Source of the DNA: Ochrobactrum quorumnocens | Lineage (GTDB): Bacteria; Pseudomonadota; Alphaproteobacteria; Rhizobiales; Rhizobiaceae | Direction of reading: 5' to 3' | Assembly: GCF_002278035.1 (NCBI RefSeq) | Contig: NZ_CP022605.1 | Location: 682,001 to 746,000, forward strand | Length of the DNA stretch: 64,000 bases | Shown: piece after piece, positions 8,355 through 17,372 of the stretch | Position numbering within the stretch: the first letter of the stretch is position 1 | Layout: the number at the start of each line of letters is the position of its first letter | Translations under genes and position numbers: made by a program | The notes under the pieces: generated by a model | The model's database searches: none | What the model saw: the letters and a program-made list of their open reading frames with translations, nothing else | What the model was told of the DNA's origin: nothing

Positions 8355-8628
8355 GGACGCATTCGGGTGTCAGGACACCCGGTTTGCGTGACACAGGCTC
8401 TTCCGTCCCCTGAGCGTTTGCTCCTCCCCGAACGCTCTTTCGTCCTTCGAAAAGGCTCCTTCTGGAAGCGGCAAATCGTGAACATGGGTAAGAAATTCCA
8501 GCGGAGCGGAATACCAACATGTTGTCATACTGGGGAAGAATTATCGGGGCTGCAGCCGCTGCTTTTAACATGATCCATTGCAGACATTTTTATCTTGGCG
8601 CCGACATGCGTTATGAGTCGGCTTTTTT
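8355..8628 (+). ncRNA. Possible small RNA or structured leader with CU-rich loop
   Basis: No convincing gene lies between 8306 and 8664. The stretch contains a perfect 8-bp palindromic stem (CGGGTGTC/GACACCCG near 8364-8381), then arms GAGCGTT (8412-8418) and AACGCTC (8431-8437) holding a loop TGCTCCTCCCCG, and it ends in a Rho-independent terminator. CUCCUCC in a loop is an anti-Shine-Dalgarno signature seen in several alphaproteobacterial small RNAs. The 5' end is a guess from a TATAGA-like -10 near 8346. It might instead be the 3' untranslated region of the gene at 8030. Confidence 0.3.
8600..8628 (+). terminator. Rho-independent terminator
   Basis: Arms GCCGAC and GTCGGC enclose an 11-base loop and are followed directly by six T residues. 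It terminates plus-strand transcription just before the convergent exported-protein gene. Confidence 0.8.
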
Positions 8629-8664
8629 AAGAGAACACTCATCTTATCAATGAACGATCGCTCG

Positions 8665-9864
8665 TCAGTCTGCAGTCCTACCCGAGGGAAACGATCTTGC
8701 CGCTTTTGTGAGCCTGCGATTTAAACGATCATCGGTCGATGTGTCAGTCAAGGCGGCTTTTATGGCTGCCTGGCCGGACTTGCGCGTCATCACGAGACCA
8801 AAGATTGCTGCCTCACTGACCTTTTCATCGTCAGTGCGCTTCAGGATGGAAATGTAAGCGGAAGACAACCGCGGATCGTTCTGAAAGCGGTTGTTTATTC
8901 TCCTCATCAAATCAGTGATCTCATCCGCATCGTTGGAAGCTTGGAGCACTGCAAAAAGTTGCTTTTCCCCAGGTTCGCCGGTCGCTAACAGTGCGGACAC
9001 AAGCTCTCCTCGTTCCTCTCCCCTGTGCGCCCGTTCGAATGCACTGGCAAGAGCGGCGGCGACGCGCTCGCTGCCGTCGGTCTGCTTCCTGACTTTACCG
9101 GCCGCGAAACTCAATTCGACTTCAGTTCGAGCCGAAGCGAGGTCTTTCAAGGAAGATTCCAGCAAATCGCTGTTTTTTATACCAGCCCGCTCGAGTGTTC
9201 GCGCGGCCGACTGGCGTGTGCCTACATTGTCGGATTTAAGCAAGTCCTGCAATTTGGCAATCGTGCGTTCGTTGAGCTCTGTATCGGCGAGCAAATGCGC
9301 GAGGTCACCGCTGAACCGGTCATTGGTGCTGTTATAGAAGGCTTTCAGAACAAGTGGCAGCACCTCTTTTCCCTGATAAACGATCGCCGCGGATGTCGTT
9401 GCACGCAAGGCCTCGTTTTCCGTTCGCTCCAGTAGCCCAAGCAATCTCGGGCCGAATTCGGCGGGATGAGGAGCTACAACGGCGAAATTCGCAAGATTGG
9501 CTTCAAGTTGCAGATTTCTCGTTTCAAAGAGCAGTTTTCCGACAACAGAGACCAGTTCAGGCGGCAACACGATCGGCTCTCGCTTGATTTTCATCGGACC
9601 AACAATTCCGGCAAGGAGATAGGTGACCTCGATACGCTCATCGTCGTCCTTCGCTGCAGCAAGACGTTTTGTCAGACTGGGCAGAGCATTAGGGCCAAGT
9701 GCAATAATGCTGCGCGTTGCAGCAAAATATGCTTCTTCGCTTTGGGCAGACGCCATCGCATCAAAAGCGTTCTGAACAGACGTTTCAGCAGTGTCAGCTA
9801 AAGCCGGAACGCTCGCCGATAGAAATACAGCAATCAAACAGGCGGGTAAAAAGGGGTGCTTCAT
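8665..9864 (-). CDS. Exported alpha-helical repeat (HEAT-like) protein
   Basis: A 399-residue protein with a Sec signal peptide (MKHPFLPACLIAVFLSASVPALA) and a mature region built of short amphipathic helix pairs: ALPSLTKRLAAAKDDDERIEVTYLLAG, LAHLLADTELNERTIAKL, TRQSAARTLERAGI and EAAIFGLVMTRKSGQAAIKAAL are typical pieces (landmarks near residues 55, 185, 220 and 360). This suggests a HEAT/armadillo-like solenoid acting as a periplasmic protein-interaction scaffold. The start has AGGAG 13 bases upstream. There is no operon partner; the plus-strand terminator just downstream isolates it. Function unknown; the HEAT call rests on pattern only. Confidence 0.65.
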   Translation of the reverse strand: MKHPFLPACLIAVFLSASVPALADTAETSVQNAFDAMASAQSEEAYFAATRSIIALGPNALPSLTKRLAAAKDDDERIEVTYLLAGIVGPMKIKREPIVLPPELVSVVGKLLFETRNLQLEANLANFAVVAPHPAEFGPRLLGLLERTENEALRATTSAAIVYQGKEVLPLVLKAFYNSTNDRFSGDLAHLLADTELNERTIAKLQDLLKSDNVGTRQSAARTLERAGIKNSDLLESSLKDLASARTEVELSFAAGKVRKQTDGSERVAAALASAFERAHRGEERGELVSALLATGEPGEKQLFAVLQASNDADEITDLMRRINNRFQNDPRLSSAYISILKRTDDEKVSEAAIFGLVMTRKSGQAAIKAALTDTSTDDRLNRRLTKAARSFPSGRTAD

Positions 9865-9955
9865 AATACGGAGGTGCTCCTGAGCTTGAATTTCCGAGAG
9901 CGGTGGCGGGGAGCGAAAATCTCTGCGATCATTTCTATAATCCTAGATATAGGCC

Positions 9956-10378
9956 TTAACGCTCATTGCGACGCCACAAGGCGATGAACCAAAACAGCCC
10001 CGCGACAACGGCGCCATGAGCCGCCATTGTTGCAACGCCAAGAATAATGAACGCCGGGGCTTCGTGATATCCACCATCAAGCGCTACTAGCACAAATCAC
10101 ACAAGTGATCCAAGTCCGGCGCCGCCCAGAACCACAGCCTTCAAACTCAGCCACCCAAGATATCGGGCGATGAAGAATGCAGGTATCCCGAGGATCAATG
10201 GGTAGCTGAACATGATAACCGAGAAGCCTCGAAAACCTCCCATGACAAAGATTTGCAGCACTCCTGATGCGAGAGGTGACAAAGCAAAACCCAAAATGAT
10301 CCGTACGACACCTACCACGACTGCATTCCGGGGCGTGTACTCGGCAGACACCTGAGAGCCAGCAGGACCGTGATACAA
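9956..10378 (-). pseudogene. Membrane protein interrupted by in-frame TGA
   Basis: Reading the minus strand from about 10378, a hydrophobic protein (VVVGVVRIILGFALSP, FSYPLILGIPAFFIARYLGW, LKAVVLGGAGLGSLV) meets a TGA at 10097-10099 and then continues in the same frame for about 46 more residues (FVLVALDGGYHEAPAF, VATMAAHGAVVAGLFWF, ALWRRNER) to a TAA at 9956. Continuity of hydrophobic pattern across the stop suggests a recent nonsense mutation. Its first codon is unclear (TTG at 10378 or an internal ATG). No family recognised. Confidence 0.5.
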
Positions 10379-10623
10379 ACGATAAGCATCCCGCCGCTGG
10401 GGATGAACGAAAAAGATGTAGCCAGTTTCAGAATGCCAAGTCCTACGCGAACAAGGACGTGAATGCCGGCCACCACCATCAGGATTAATCTGATGTCACC
10501 GCGGGTGATGTCAGGCCGGACGATCGAAATAAGCCGATAATAGGCGTAGACAAAAAGCGGGATGAGGATGACGGACATCGCCAGGACCACCACGTTCAGC
10601 AGCCGCGGCGCATCAGAAAACAA
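10312..10623 (-). CDS. Hypothetical membrane protein, probably a gene fragment
   Basis: A 103-residue frame with three hydrophobic segments (LLNVVVLAMSVILIPLFVYA, LILMVVAGIHVLVRVGLGIL, GGMLIVCITVLLAL). The frame stays open upstream to about 10744 without a good start codon, and its 3' end overlaps the interrupted membrane protein in another frame. This is consistent with decay of a larger two-gene membrane unit. No family was recognised and the TTG start is weak, so it may not be a live gene. Confidence 0.35.
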   Translation of the reverse strand: MFSDAPRLLNVVVLAMSVILIPLFVYAYYRLISIVRPDITRGDIRLILMVVAGIHVLVRVGLGILKLATSFSFIPSGGMLIVCITVLLALRCLPSTRPGMQSW

Positions 10624-10789
10624 CTCAGGGGCGAAGATCCGTGGAACGGCGAACAGGTAGCCGTCTATCGAACAGATCGGGACACCGCTAAGGCGGTCTA
10701 TGGCGAGATGTCTCAGATCGTAGATCGCAACAAAACCGTATACTCATCTAACGGGCTAGGCTACGTCGGCGAAGCTGTGGCTTGCGAGT

Positions 10790-11956
10790 TTAGACAGGCA
10801 GCCTTTGGCGCACCAACTCCGTCCAGTAAGAACAACCCCAGACGATCGCATCGTCATTGAAGTCATATCTTGGATGATGAAGGTTGGCGCTCGGACCATT
10901 GCCGATATTGATCATCGCTCCGGGCACTTCATTGAGCATAAAAGCAAAATCTTCTCCACCAAGTGTTGCTGGCATGTCGCGTGTGACACGGCCTATGCCC
11001 GCCACGGCTTCTGCGGCAAGAGCTGCCAGCTCGGATTGATGCTCATGATTGACGGTGACTGGATAGTTGCGTTGATAATCCAGAGTTGCTTTCGCACCGA
11101 AAGCGTCGGCAATACCCTGCACGGCACGCCTGAGGCGTTCTTCGATGTGATTGCGCACTTCTTCTCGCAACGTGCGCACTGTTCCGGTCAGTTTGAGTGA
11201 CTGTGGGATGACATTAAATGCATCGCCACCGTGAATTGTCGTAATTGAAATAACAGCTGAATCCAAAGGGTCGACGGTGCGGGCGGTCAGCGTCTGGATG
11301 GCCTGAATGAGCGCTGCGGTGACCGGGATCGGGTCGATCGTATGGTGCGGAGACGCCGCATGTCCTCCGACGCCCTCGATTGTGATGTCAAGAACGTCCA
11401 CTGACCCCATGATTGGGCCTGAATTGATGGTGAACTTGCCCACGTCGAGATTTGGGCGGTTGTGCATGCCATAAACTTCGTTGACCGGCCAGCGTTTGAA
11501 AAGACCGTCATCGATCATGGCTTTTGCGCCTGCGCCACCTTCTTCGGCTGGCTGGAAGATAACTATCACGCTGCCGTCGAAAGCTCGACTTTTCGCGAGT
11601 TCGCGAGCGGCGCCCAAAAGCATTGTGGTGTGGCCGTCATGCCCGCAAGCATGCATTTTTCCTGGGACTTTTGATGACCATTGTGCGCCAGTCTCTTCAA
11701 GGATGGGGAGCGCATCCATATCGGCGCGTAAGGCGACAGCGCGACCTGAATTGTTGATATGGCCGCGAATGACGCCTACAACGCCTGTGCGACCTATGCC
11801 TGTGACCACTTCGTCGAGACCTGCTGCACGCAACGCTTCGGCGACTTTTTCAGCCGTTCGGTTTACATCGTAAAGCAGTTCCGGGTTTTCATGAAGATCA
11901 CGACGGAAGGCGATCAGATCTTCAAGCTGGTTCGAAGCCCAATTTTCAACCGGCAT
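10790..11956 (-). CDS. M20-family amidohydrolase (hippurate / N-carbamoyl or N-acyl amino acid hydrolase type)
   Basis: A 388-residue M20D metallo-aminoacylase. Metal-ligand motifs are in order: MHACGHDGHTTM, FQPAEEGGAGAK (catalytic Glu-Glu), YGMHNRPN and near the C-terminus NLHHPRYDFND. The dimerisation lid domain (GVGGHAASPHHTIDP) is intact. ATG 11956 has AGGGG 8 bases upstream and was preferred to a TTG at 11983. It overlaps the upstream gene by 11 bp and is the last gene of the ABC-importer operon. Members cleave N-acyl, N-carbamoyl or benzoyl groups from amino acids; beside an ATC-hydrolase-like gene an N-carbamoyl-cysteine-type substrate is attractive but unproven. Confidence 0.9.
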   Translation of the reverse strand: MPVENWASNQLEDLIAFRRDLHENPELLYDVNRTAEKVAEALRAAGLDEVVTGIGRTGVVGVIRGHINNSGRAVALRADMDALPILEETGAQWSSKVPGKMHACGHDGHTTMLLGAARELAKSRAFDGSVIVIFQPAEEGGAGAKAMIDDGLFKRWPVNEVYGMHNRPNLDVGKFTINSGPIMGSVDVLDITIEGVGGHAASPHHTIDPIPVTAALIQAIQTLTARTVDPLDSAVISITTIHGGDAFNVIPQSLKLTGTVRTLREEVRNHIEERLRRAVQGIADAFGAKATLDYQRNYPVTVNHEHQSELAALAAEAVAGIGRVTRDMPATLGGEDFAFMLNEVPGAMINIGNGPSANLHHPRYDFNDDAIVWGCSYWTELVRQRLPV

Positions 11957-12437
11957 TTTCGGACCCCTTTTGTTTTGTCTCAAGGCTGTATCGGAAGTCG
12001 CAATGGCTAGCGCCCTGCATGATGGTTTGTGTGCGTTCCAGCTTCATTTCTGGATTGTAGCCGATGCAAAAATCGCCATCGCGGTTGCAAGACAGCAGAT
12101 GGCCGATATGACCAAGTCCCATCTCGCGATACATCTCCGAATAAAGGCAACGCTTTACATCAAAATCAAAGTGCTCTTTGCCCTGTGACAATACATTGAT
12201 TTCAAGGGCATTATCTTTGGTCCAGAGCGGTAGAATATCGGCAAAGTCCTCAAGATCGGGCGTGTGTCCGAGTTCCTCCGCAAAATTCTTGCCTTGTTCT
12301 ATCGCTGAACGCGATACGGCTTTGCCGATCACAGCCTGAGCTTCTTCCTCGCCTGACCGCTCGCGAAGAACCTCATAAACATTTTTAAGAACCAGCGCCT
12401 CAATGCGGCGGCGTTCGAGAATTGGCATTTGATTCAT
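11946..12437 (-). CDS. L-2-amino-thiazoline-4-carboxylate hydrolase family protein
   Basis: A 163-residue soluble protein. The C-terminal block CNRDGDFCIGYNPEMKLERT followed by a GASHCDFRY motif is characteristic of the ATC-hydrolase family, whose founding member opens the thiazoline ring of L-2-amino-thiazoline-4-carboxylate to give N-carbamoyl-cysteine. Conserved Cys and Asp residues of that block are present. ATG 12437 was chosen over an upstream GTG because of the AAGG site. Downstream overlap with the M20 amidohydrolase reproduces the two-step logic ring opening then carbamoyl removal. Many family members have other, unknown substrates, so the reaction is inferred. Confidence 0.75.
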   Translation of the reverse strand: MNQMPILERRRIEALVLKNVYEVLRERSGEEEAQAVIGKAVSRSAIEQGKNFAEELGHTPDLEDFADILPLWTKDNALEINVLSQGKEHFDFDVKRCLYSEMYREMGLGHIGHLLSCNRDGDFCIGYNPEMKLERTQTIMQGASHCDFRYSLETKQKGSENAG

Positions 12438-12472
12438 GGGTCTACCTTTCACATGAATGTACGACAGACTAT

Positions 12473-13792
12473 CTACAAATTTAGCTCAGTAAGATCCTTG
12501 CGTCGCAACCATGCGAGATAGAAGGGGGCGATTTTGCGTGCGATTTTGTGCAGTGGTAGCTGCGCGGGCTCTGACACTGGTAGGGCGAGGTCTTCCAACG
12601 GTTCGCCATCCAAGGCGCGCGCCAATTCAAGCCCGAGCGCCGTGCCCAGTGCGACACCACGACCATTGCAACCGATCCAAGCCCAGCCATTGGTGCCGAG
12701 ATGATGAACACGGGGAAACCTGTCCCATGTCATGCCGATGTAACCGCTCCAGACGTGGGTCATTTCCGGCACGCCAAGAGCTGGAAAAGCCTCAGCCAGA
12801 TTGTGCGCTGCTTTTTGTTTTACTCGGTCTGCGACATTGTAGTCGCCCATCACCACCCCGCCCGTGATTAGTCGGTTGCGTGCATCGTAGCGGAAGAAGC
12901 GCAGATCGCCGCGCGTATCAGATACGGCCTGACGGCCCGGAAGGATGGTTGCGCGGAGCGTATCGTTGATAGGTACTGTTGCCATTTGCCATGATAGAAT
13001 GGGGACAATTGTCCGCGCGAGCCGCGGTGCGAGTTGTTCACGCAATTCGCCTGTGTAGGCGTTTGTTGCAAGCAGAAAGCCTTTGGCGCGGACGGTAGTA
13101 TTGTTGGCGGACACTTCCCAATGATCGCCTTTGCGTTCATAGGACGTGACAGGGCTTCTCTCGTAAACAATTGCTCCATGGCGTTCGGCAGCTGCTGCAA
13201 GGCCTCGGGCCAGAGCCAAAGGGTTGATGTGGCCACCTGTCGGATTGAACATCCCGCCATACCAGAAGTCGCTGCCCAGAAGCTTCGCTGTCGAGGCGCT
13301 ATCGAGATATTCCGCTGGAAAGCCAAACCGTTTCCATGCTTCGACTCGGGCTTGCGAGAGCTTGACCCGTCCAGATGAATGCGCCGGCTGAAACCAGCCT
13401 GTTTGCTCAGCTTCAGCCTCGATCTTTTCTTCGCGTATGATTGAGAACAGAATATCGGCACTGTTGCCAATGAGTTTGGCAAAGCGTTCCCCTGACGACC
13501 CGTAGCGTTTGGTGATTGCATCGGGTTCTGCGGCAGTCATCGTGGGAATCACCTGACCATTATTCCGTCCCGAAGCTCCCCAGCCCACCGCTTTGGCTTC
13601 CAGAACGATGACGCGCTTGCCGCGTTTTGCAAGATGCAGTGCTGCTGAAAGGCCGGTGAAGCCGCCGCCTACGATCACGACATCGGCTTCTGCATCGCTG
13701 ATCAGCGGTTGGGTCAGGTTACGGGCGGGGGCGGTTGCTGCCCAGATGGACGGAGGGAACTCAATTTTTTCCATAATATCTGGCGCCTTCAT
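12473..13792 (-). CDS. FAD-dependent oxidoreductase, DAO (D-amino acid oxidase / PuuB-like) family
   Basis: A 439-residue flavoprotein. The Rossmann motif VVIVGGGFTGLSAALHLAKRG occupies roughly residues 38-58 (GGGFTG core), followed by VLEAKAVGWGASGRNNGQ, the typical flavin-linking segment of gamma-glutamylputrescine oxidase-like enzymes, and the C-terminal GCNGRGVALGT motif. ATG 13792 overlaps the stop of the ATPase gene by 4 bp and was chosen over an upstream TTG. Such enzymes oxidise secondary or primary amines with oxygen or quinone as acceptor. Here it probably processes the amine or imino-acid substrate brought in by the importer. Confidence 0.87.
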   Translation of the reverse strand: MKAPDIMEKIEFPPSIWAATAPARNLTQPLISDAEADVVIVGGGFTGLSAALHLAKRGKRVIVLEAKAVGWGASGRNNGQVIPTMTAAEPDAITKRYGSSGERFAKLIGNSADILFSIIREEKIEAEAEQTGWFQPAHSSGRVKLSQARVEAWKRFGFPAEYLDSASTAKLLGSDFWYGGMFNPTGGHINPLALARGLAAAAERHGAIVYERSPVTSYERKGDHWEVSANNTTVRAKGFLLATNAYTGELREQLAPRLARTIVPILSWQMATVPINDTLRATILPGRQAVSDTRGDLRFFRYDARNRLITGGVVMGDYNVADRVKQKAAHNLAEAFPALGVPEMTHVWSGYIGMTWDRFPRVHHLGTNGWAWIGCNGRGVALGTALGLELARALDGEPLEDLALPVSEPAQLPLHKIARKIAPFYLAWLRRKDLTELNL

Positions 13793-15429
13793 TCTGCGCT
13801 GCCCAAGTGGGGTGGCGTCCAATGCTTGCCGGGGATCGAGGCAAGGAGACGCTGGGTATATTCATGCTGCGGATTGGCAAAAACGTCAGCCGTCGGACCG
13901 GCTTCGGCGATTTCGCCCTTCGACATCACAATGACGCGGTCGCAAAGCTGGGCCGCAACGCGCAAGTCGTGCGTTACGAACAACAACGACAAGTTCAATC
14001 TTTCGCGCAGATCGGCCAACAGGCGTAGAACTTGCGCCTGCACCGAGACATCGAGCGCCGAGACTGGTTCATCGGCCACGATCACGCGGGGTTCGAGTGC
14101 GAGAGCGCGGGCAATACCGATGCGCTGACGCTGCCCCCCAGAGAATTCATGTGGGAAACGATCTGCAGCCGCGGGCGACAGCTCGACCAGTTCGAGCAAT
14201 TCGCGCGCTTTCGCATGGGCCTGCTTCTTGGGTACACCGTGCACGATCGGTCCCTGTGCAATTAGATCGATGACACGTCGGCGTGGATTAAGCGATGCCA
14301 TGGGGTCCTGAAAGACCATTTGGATATCTTTGCGCATGGTACGGACTTCGCGCGCACTCGCGCTAAGAAAGTCACAGCCGTTCACATTGACAGTGCCGCT
14401 GTCGGCTTGAAGGAGGCGTGTGACAATGCGCGAAACAGTAGTTTTGCCCGATCCACTTTCGCCAACGACGCCCAACGTCTCACCTTGTCGTAGTTCGAAA
14501 GACAAGTCTTTGACAGCAGGGACCGCGCTTCGCTTACCGCCGAACAACCCACCCTGAGCCTTGAATGTTTTGTAAAGATTACTGGCTTTTAAAATGACAG
14601 GCCGCCTATTGCCGGATGATGTCACCTCAGGTGGCGTCAGTGCCGGAACTGAAGCGATCAGCGCTTTGGTGTAAGGATGCTTGGGATGATTGAGCACTTC
14701 ATCGGCCGGCCCTTCTTCGACTAGCTCGCCAAGACGAAGCACCGCGACACGGTCCGCTATTTCTGCCACCACACCGAAGTCATGGGTGATGAACAAAATG
14801 CCGGTATTGTGTTGGTGCTGAAGATCGCGGATCAGTTTGAGGATTTGTGCCTGTGTTGTAACATCGAGTGCGGTGGTCGGCTCATCTGCAATAATCAGGC
14901 GCGGTTTCAGGATCAGTGCCATGGCAATCATGACACGCTGGCGCTGGCCGCCGGAAATCTGATGCGGATAGGCGTTATAAGCCGAATCTGGATCGGGAAT
15001 CTTCACTTCGGCCAGCATATCGAGAACGGCTGCGTGACGTTCCTTGCGCTCAAACTTGGTGTGCAGGCGCAATACTTCGTCGATCTGCCAACCCACGGTC
15101 TTTTGTGGATTGAGTGCGGTCATCGGCTCTTGAAAAATCATTCCGATGCGATCGCCGCGCAGCTTCTTCATTTCGGCTTCACTGAGCGCGTAAAGATCGC
15201 TGCCTTCGAGCCGGATGGCGCCATTGGTGACACGAACATGCGGCTCGGGCAGAAGGCGCATGATCGCGCCGGCAGATAACGATTTTCCTGAGCCGCTTTC
15301 GCCGACAAGACAGACGATCTCACCTGGATTGACGGTTAGTGTCAGATCTTGCAATGCGAAGGGTCGATCTGCGCCATCAGGCAGAGCAATTTGCAGGTTG
15401 TTGATTTCGAGAACGGGTGCCGCAGTCAT
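13789..15429 (-). CDS. ABC transporter ATPase, fused DppD-DppF type
   Basis: A 546-residue protein with two ABC ATPase domains. Walker [13 protein letters not shown] begins near residue 39 and [12 protein letters not shown] near residue 324; signatures ISGGQRQRV and [15 protein letters not shown] and two Walker B motifs ([24 protein letters not shown]) are intact. Each half has the oligopeptide-type C-terminal extension ([30 protein letters not shown]). It energises the two permeases encoded directly upstream; overlap with the upstream gene is 4 bp. Confidence 0.95.
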   Translation of the reverse strand: MTAAPVLEINNLQIALPDGADRPFALQDLTLTVNPGEIVCLVGESGSGKSLSAGAIMRLLPEPHVRVTNGAIRLEGSDLYALSEAEMKKLRGDRIGMIFQEPMTALNPQKTVGWQIDEVLRLHTKFERKERHAAVLDMLAEVKIPDPDSAYNAYPHQISGGQRQRVMIAMALILKPRLIIADEPTTALDVTTQAQILKLIRDLQHQHNTGILFITHDFGVVAEIADRVAVLRLGELVEEGPADEVLNHPKHPYTKALIASVPALTPPEVTSSGNRRPVILKASNLYKTFKAQGGLFGGKRSAVPAVKDLSFELRQGETLGVVGESGSGKTTVSRIVTRLLQADSGTVNVNGCDFLSASAREVRTMRKDIQMVFQDPMASLNPRRRVIDLIAQGPIVHGVPKKQAHAKARELLELVELSPAAADRFPHEFSGGQRQRIGIARALALEPRVIVADEPVSALDVSVQAQVLRLLADLRERLNLSLLFVTHDLRVAAQLCDRVIVMSKGEIAEAGPTADVFANPQHEYTQRLLASIPGKHWTPPHLGSAE

Positions 15430-16304
15430 TTCTTTTTCTGCCTTGGATTAAGCGCGTCGTTCAGTCCTTCGCCTAGGAGGCTAAAGGATAGCACAGTGAG
15501 CAGAATGGCAATTCCCGGAATTACCGAGCAGAACCAGTCGGTGCGCAAAACGGAGCGGCCCTGACCGATCATATTGCCCCAGCTCGCATAGTTTGGGTCG
15601 CCAAGATTGAGGAATGCGAGCGCACTTTCCATCAAAATGGAGGTTGCCATGACAACGGATGCAAAAACGACAACGGGCGGTAGGGCATTGGGCAGGATTT
15701 CCCGGAAGATGATCGACAGATTGCCGACCCCAAGATTGCGAGCTGCATCAACGAATTCACGATTGCGTAATGCCATAAATTCTGCACGCACCATACGTGC
15801 CGGTGCGGTCCAAGAAACGATGCCGATACAGATGATGATGTTTTCAATAGACGAGCCGAAAATTGCCACGAGGGTTAGCAGCAAAACGAAGCTTGGGACG
15901 GTTTGGAACGCTTCTGTCACGCGCATCAGTGCGTCATCGATCCAGCCGCCATAATAGCCGGCGACTGCTCCGATTATAATGCCGATAGCAATCGAAATCA
16001 GCGTTGCGACGACGCCAATTAGCAACGAGACGCGTGCTCCGTGAAATATGCCGGCCATGATATCACGGCCCAGTTGATCGGTTCCCAGCGGTATTGCGGC
16101 GTTGACGAACGGCCATGTGAGAGGATCTCCAACGCGGCGCAGGGGGTCTCCGGGCGTAATGACATCAGCGCAGATTGCAATCGCCGCCACAGCGATGAAA
16201 ATAACGAGCCCCAGCACTGCAGCACGGTTGCGGCTGAACCGCTGCCATAAAATGCGGGAGCGAGAAGCTCTGGGACGGGAAAGAGACAGGTCTTGCGACG
16301 TCAT
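15426..16304 (-). CDS. ABC transporter permease, DppC type
   Basis: A 292-residue inner-membrane protein with about six membrane helices. It has the N-terminal OppC-like segment (FSRNRAAVLGLVIFIAVAAI), the PLGTDQLGRDI motif and the EAA-loop REFVDAARNLGVGNLSIIFREILPN (core EAARNLG-like) that contacts the ATPase. It overlaps both neighbours by 4 bp, so the pump is made as one translationally coupled block. Confidence 0.94.
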   Translation of the reverse strand: MTSQDLSLSRPRASRSRILWQRFSRNRAAVLGLVIFIAVAAIAICADVITPGDPLRRVGDPLTWPFVNAAIPLGTDQLGRDIMAGIFHGARVSLLIGVVATLISIAIGIIIGAVAGYYGGWIDDALMRVTEAFQTVPSFVLLLTLVAIFGSSIENIIICIGIVSWTAPARMVRAEFMALRNREFVDAARNLGVGNLSIIFREILPNALPPVVVFASVVMATSILMESALAFLNLGDPNYASWGNMIGQGRSVLRTDWFCSVIPGIAILLTVLSFSLLGEGLNDALNPRQKKK

Positions 16305-17284
16305 GACAATTCGATCCTAGAATCTAACCGCGCATAGATGAGGTCGGTGATGAAATTAACGATCACCACCAGTATCGAGCACAAAAAGATGATACCCATC
16401 AGGGTGTTGAGATCGCGTTTGATCACCGATGTATAGGCTAGTTGACCGAGGCCGGGCAGCGAGAAAATCGTTTCGATCACCACCGAGCCGCCAAGTACGG
16501 TAGAGAACTGAAGCCCAAGCAGAGTTACCACCGGAAGAAAGGCGTTGCGCATGATGTGATGGAACATCAATCGCGCACCGCTCGCACCCTTGGCGCGTGC
16601 CGTGCGCACATAATCGAGATCTTCCACCTCCAAAACGCTGGTGCGCATGAGGCGCATATAGAAAGCAACGTAAATCAGCGAGAGTGCTGATGTCGGCATT
16701 ACCATATGAACTGTGATGTCCCAGACATTTTTCCAGCCCGAGTAAAATCCGCCAATTGTTTTGTAGCCGCCAACGGGCAGCCATCCGAGTTTGACGGAAA
16801 AAACAAACATCAAGATGAGGCTGAGGAAGAAGCTGGGCATTGCGTAGCAGATGAGACCGAGGGTCGAAATAGCATTGTCGGTCAGCGAATAGGCGCGGCG
16901 TGCCGCAAAGGCACCAAGCGCGATACCGAAGATGAATGCGACAGACAAGGACGAAACCATGAGCAGCAGTGTGGGGATTAGGCGGGACTTGAGGACGTCA
17001 AGCACCGGTAACTCATAGACGTATGACCAACCAAAGTCGAACTGCGCCAGCTTACTCATATAGATTGAGAGTTGAACCCATACCGGTTGGTCGAGACCAT
17101 ATTCGGCGCGCAAATTAGCGACAAATTGTGGGTCCGCACCGCCCATGTCGCCGACAAGGGCATCGACCGTGTCGCCAGGGGCAAGTTTGATCAGAAGGAA
17201 CGAACCGATCATAATGAGAAGAATGACCGGTATCGCCTGCAAGATACGCCGGAGGGCAAAACTCAGGATTGGAGGCAGGGACAT
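16301..17284 (-). CDS. ABC transporter permease, DppB type
   Basis: A 327-residue inner-membrane protein of the DppB/OppB family: RRILQAIPVILLIMIGSFLL forms the first helix, PGDTVDALVG the periplasmic segment, and DYVRTARAKGASGARLMFHH the ATPase-contact loop. The C-terminal block with SLPGLGQL and TDLIYARLDSRI is typical. It is separated from the binding-protein gene by a hairpin with T-run (17333-17364), which likely lowers permease expression relative to the binding protein. Confidence 0.94.
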   Translation of the reverse strand: MSLPPILSFALRRILQAIPVILLIMIGSFLLIKLAPGDTVDALVGDMGGADPQFVANLRAEYGLDQPVWVQLSIYMSKLAQFDFGWSYVYELPVLDVLKSRLIPTLLLMVSSLSVAFIFGIALGAFAARRAYSLTDNAISTLGLICYAMPSFFLSLILMFVFSVKLGWLPVGGYKTIGGFYSGWKNVWDITVHMVMPTSALSLIYVAFYMRLMRTSVLEVEDLDYVRTARAKGASGARLMFHHIMRNAFLPVVTLLGLQFSTVLGGSVVIETIFSLPGLGQLAYTSVIKRDLNTLMGIIFLCSILVVIVNFITDLIYARLDSRIELS

Positions 17285-17332
17285 TGGGAATTATCCTGCA
17301 GAAATTCAGACGCAGTTACTGCTGACGGGAGG

Positions 17333-17364
17333 AAAAAAGCTGTTGCCGGATTCGGCAACAGCTT
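17333..17364 (-). terminator. Attenuator/terminator between binding-protein and permease genes
   Basis: Twelve-base perfect arms AAGCTGTTGCCG and CGGCAACAGCTT with a four-base loop. On the minus strand the hairpin is followed by six T residues, a complete intrinsic terminator located inside the operon. Confidence 0.85.
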
Positions 17365-17372
17365 GATTGCGG

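Noticed and set aside
8519..8653. 44-residue open frame starting MLSYWGRIIGAAAAAFN
   Set aside because: No good ribosome site, and it runs through the Rho-independent terminator at 8600-8628, so it is unlikely to be translated as a whole.
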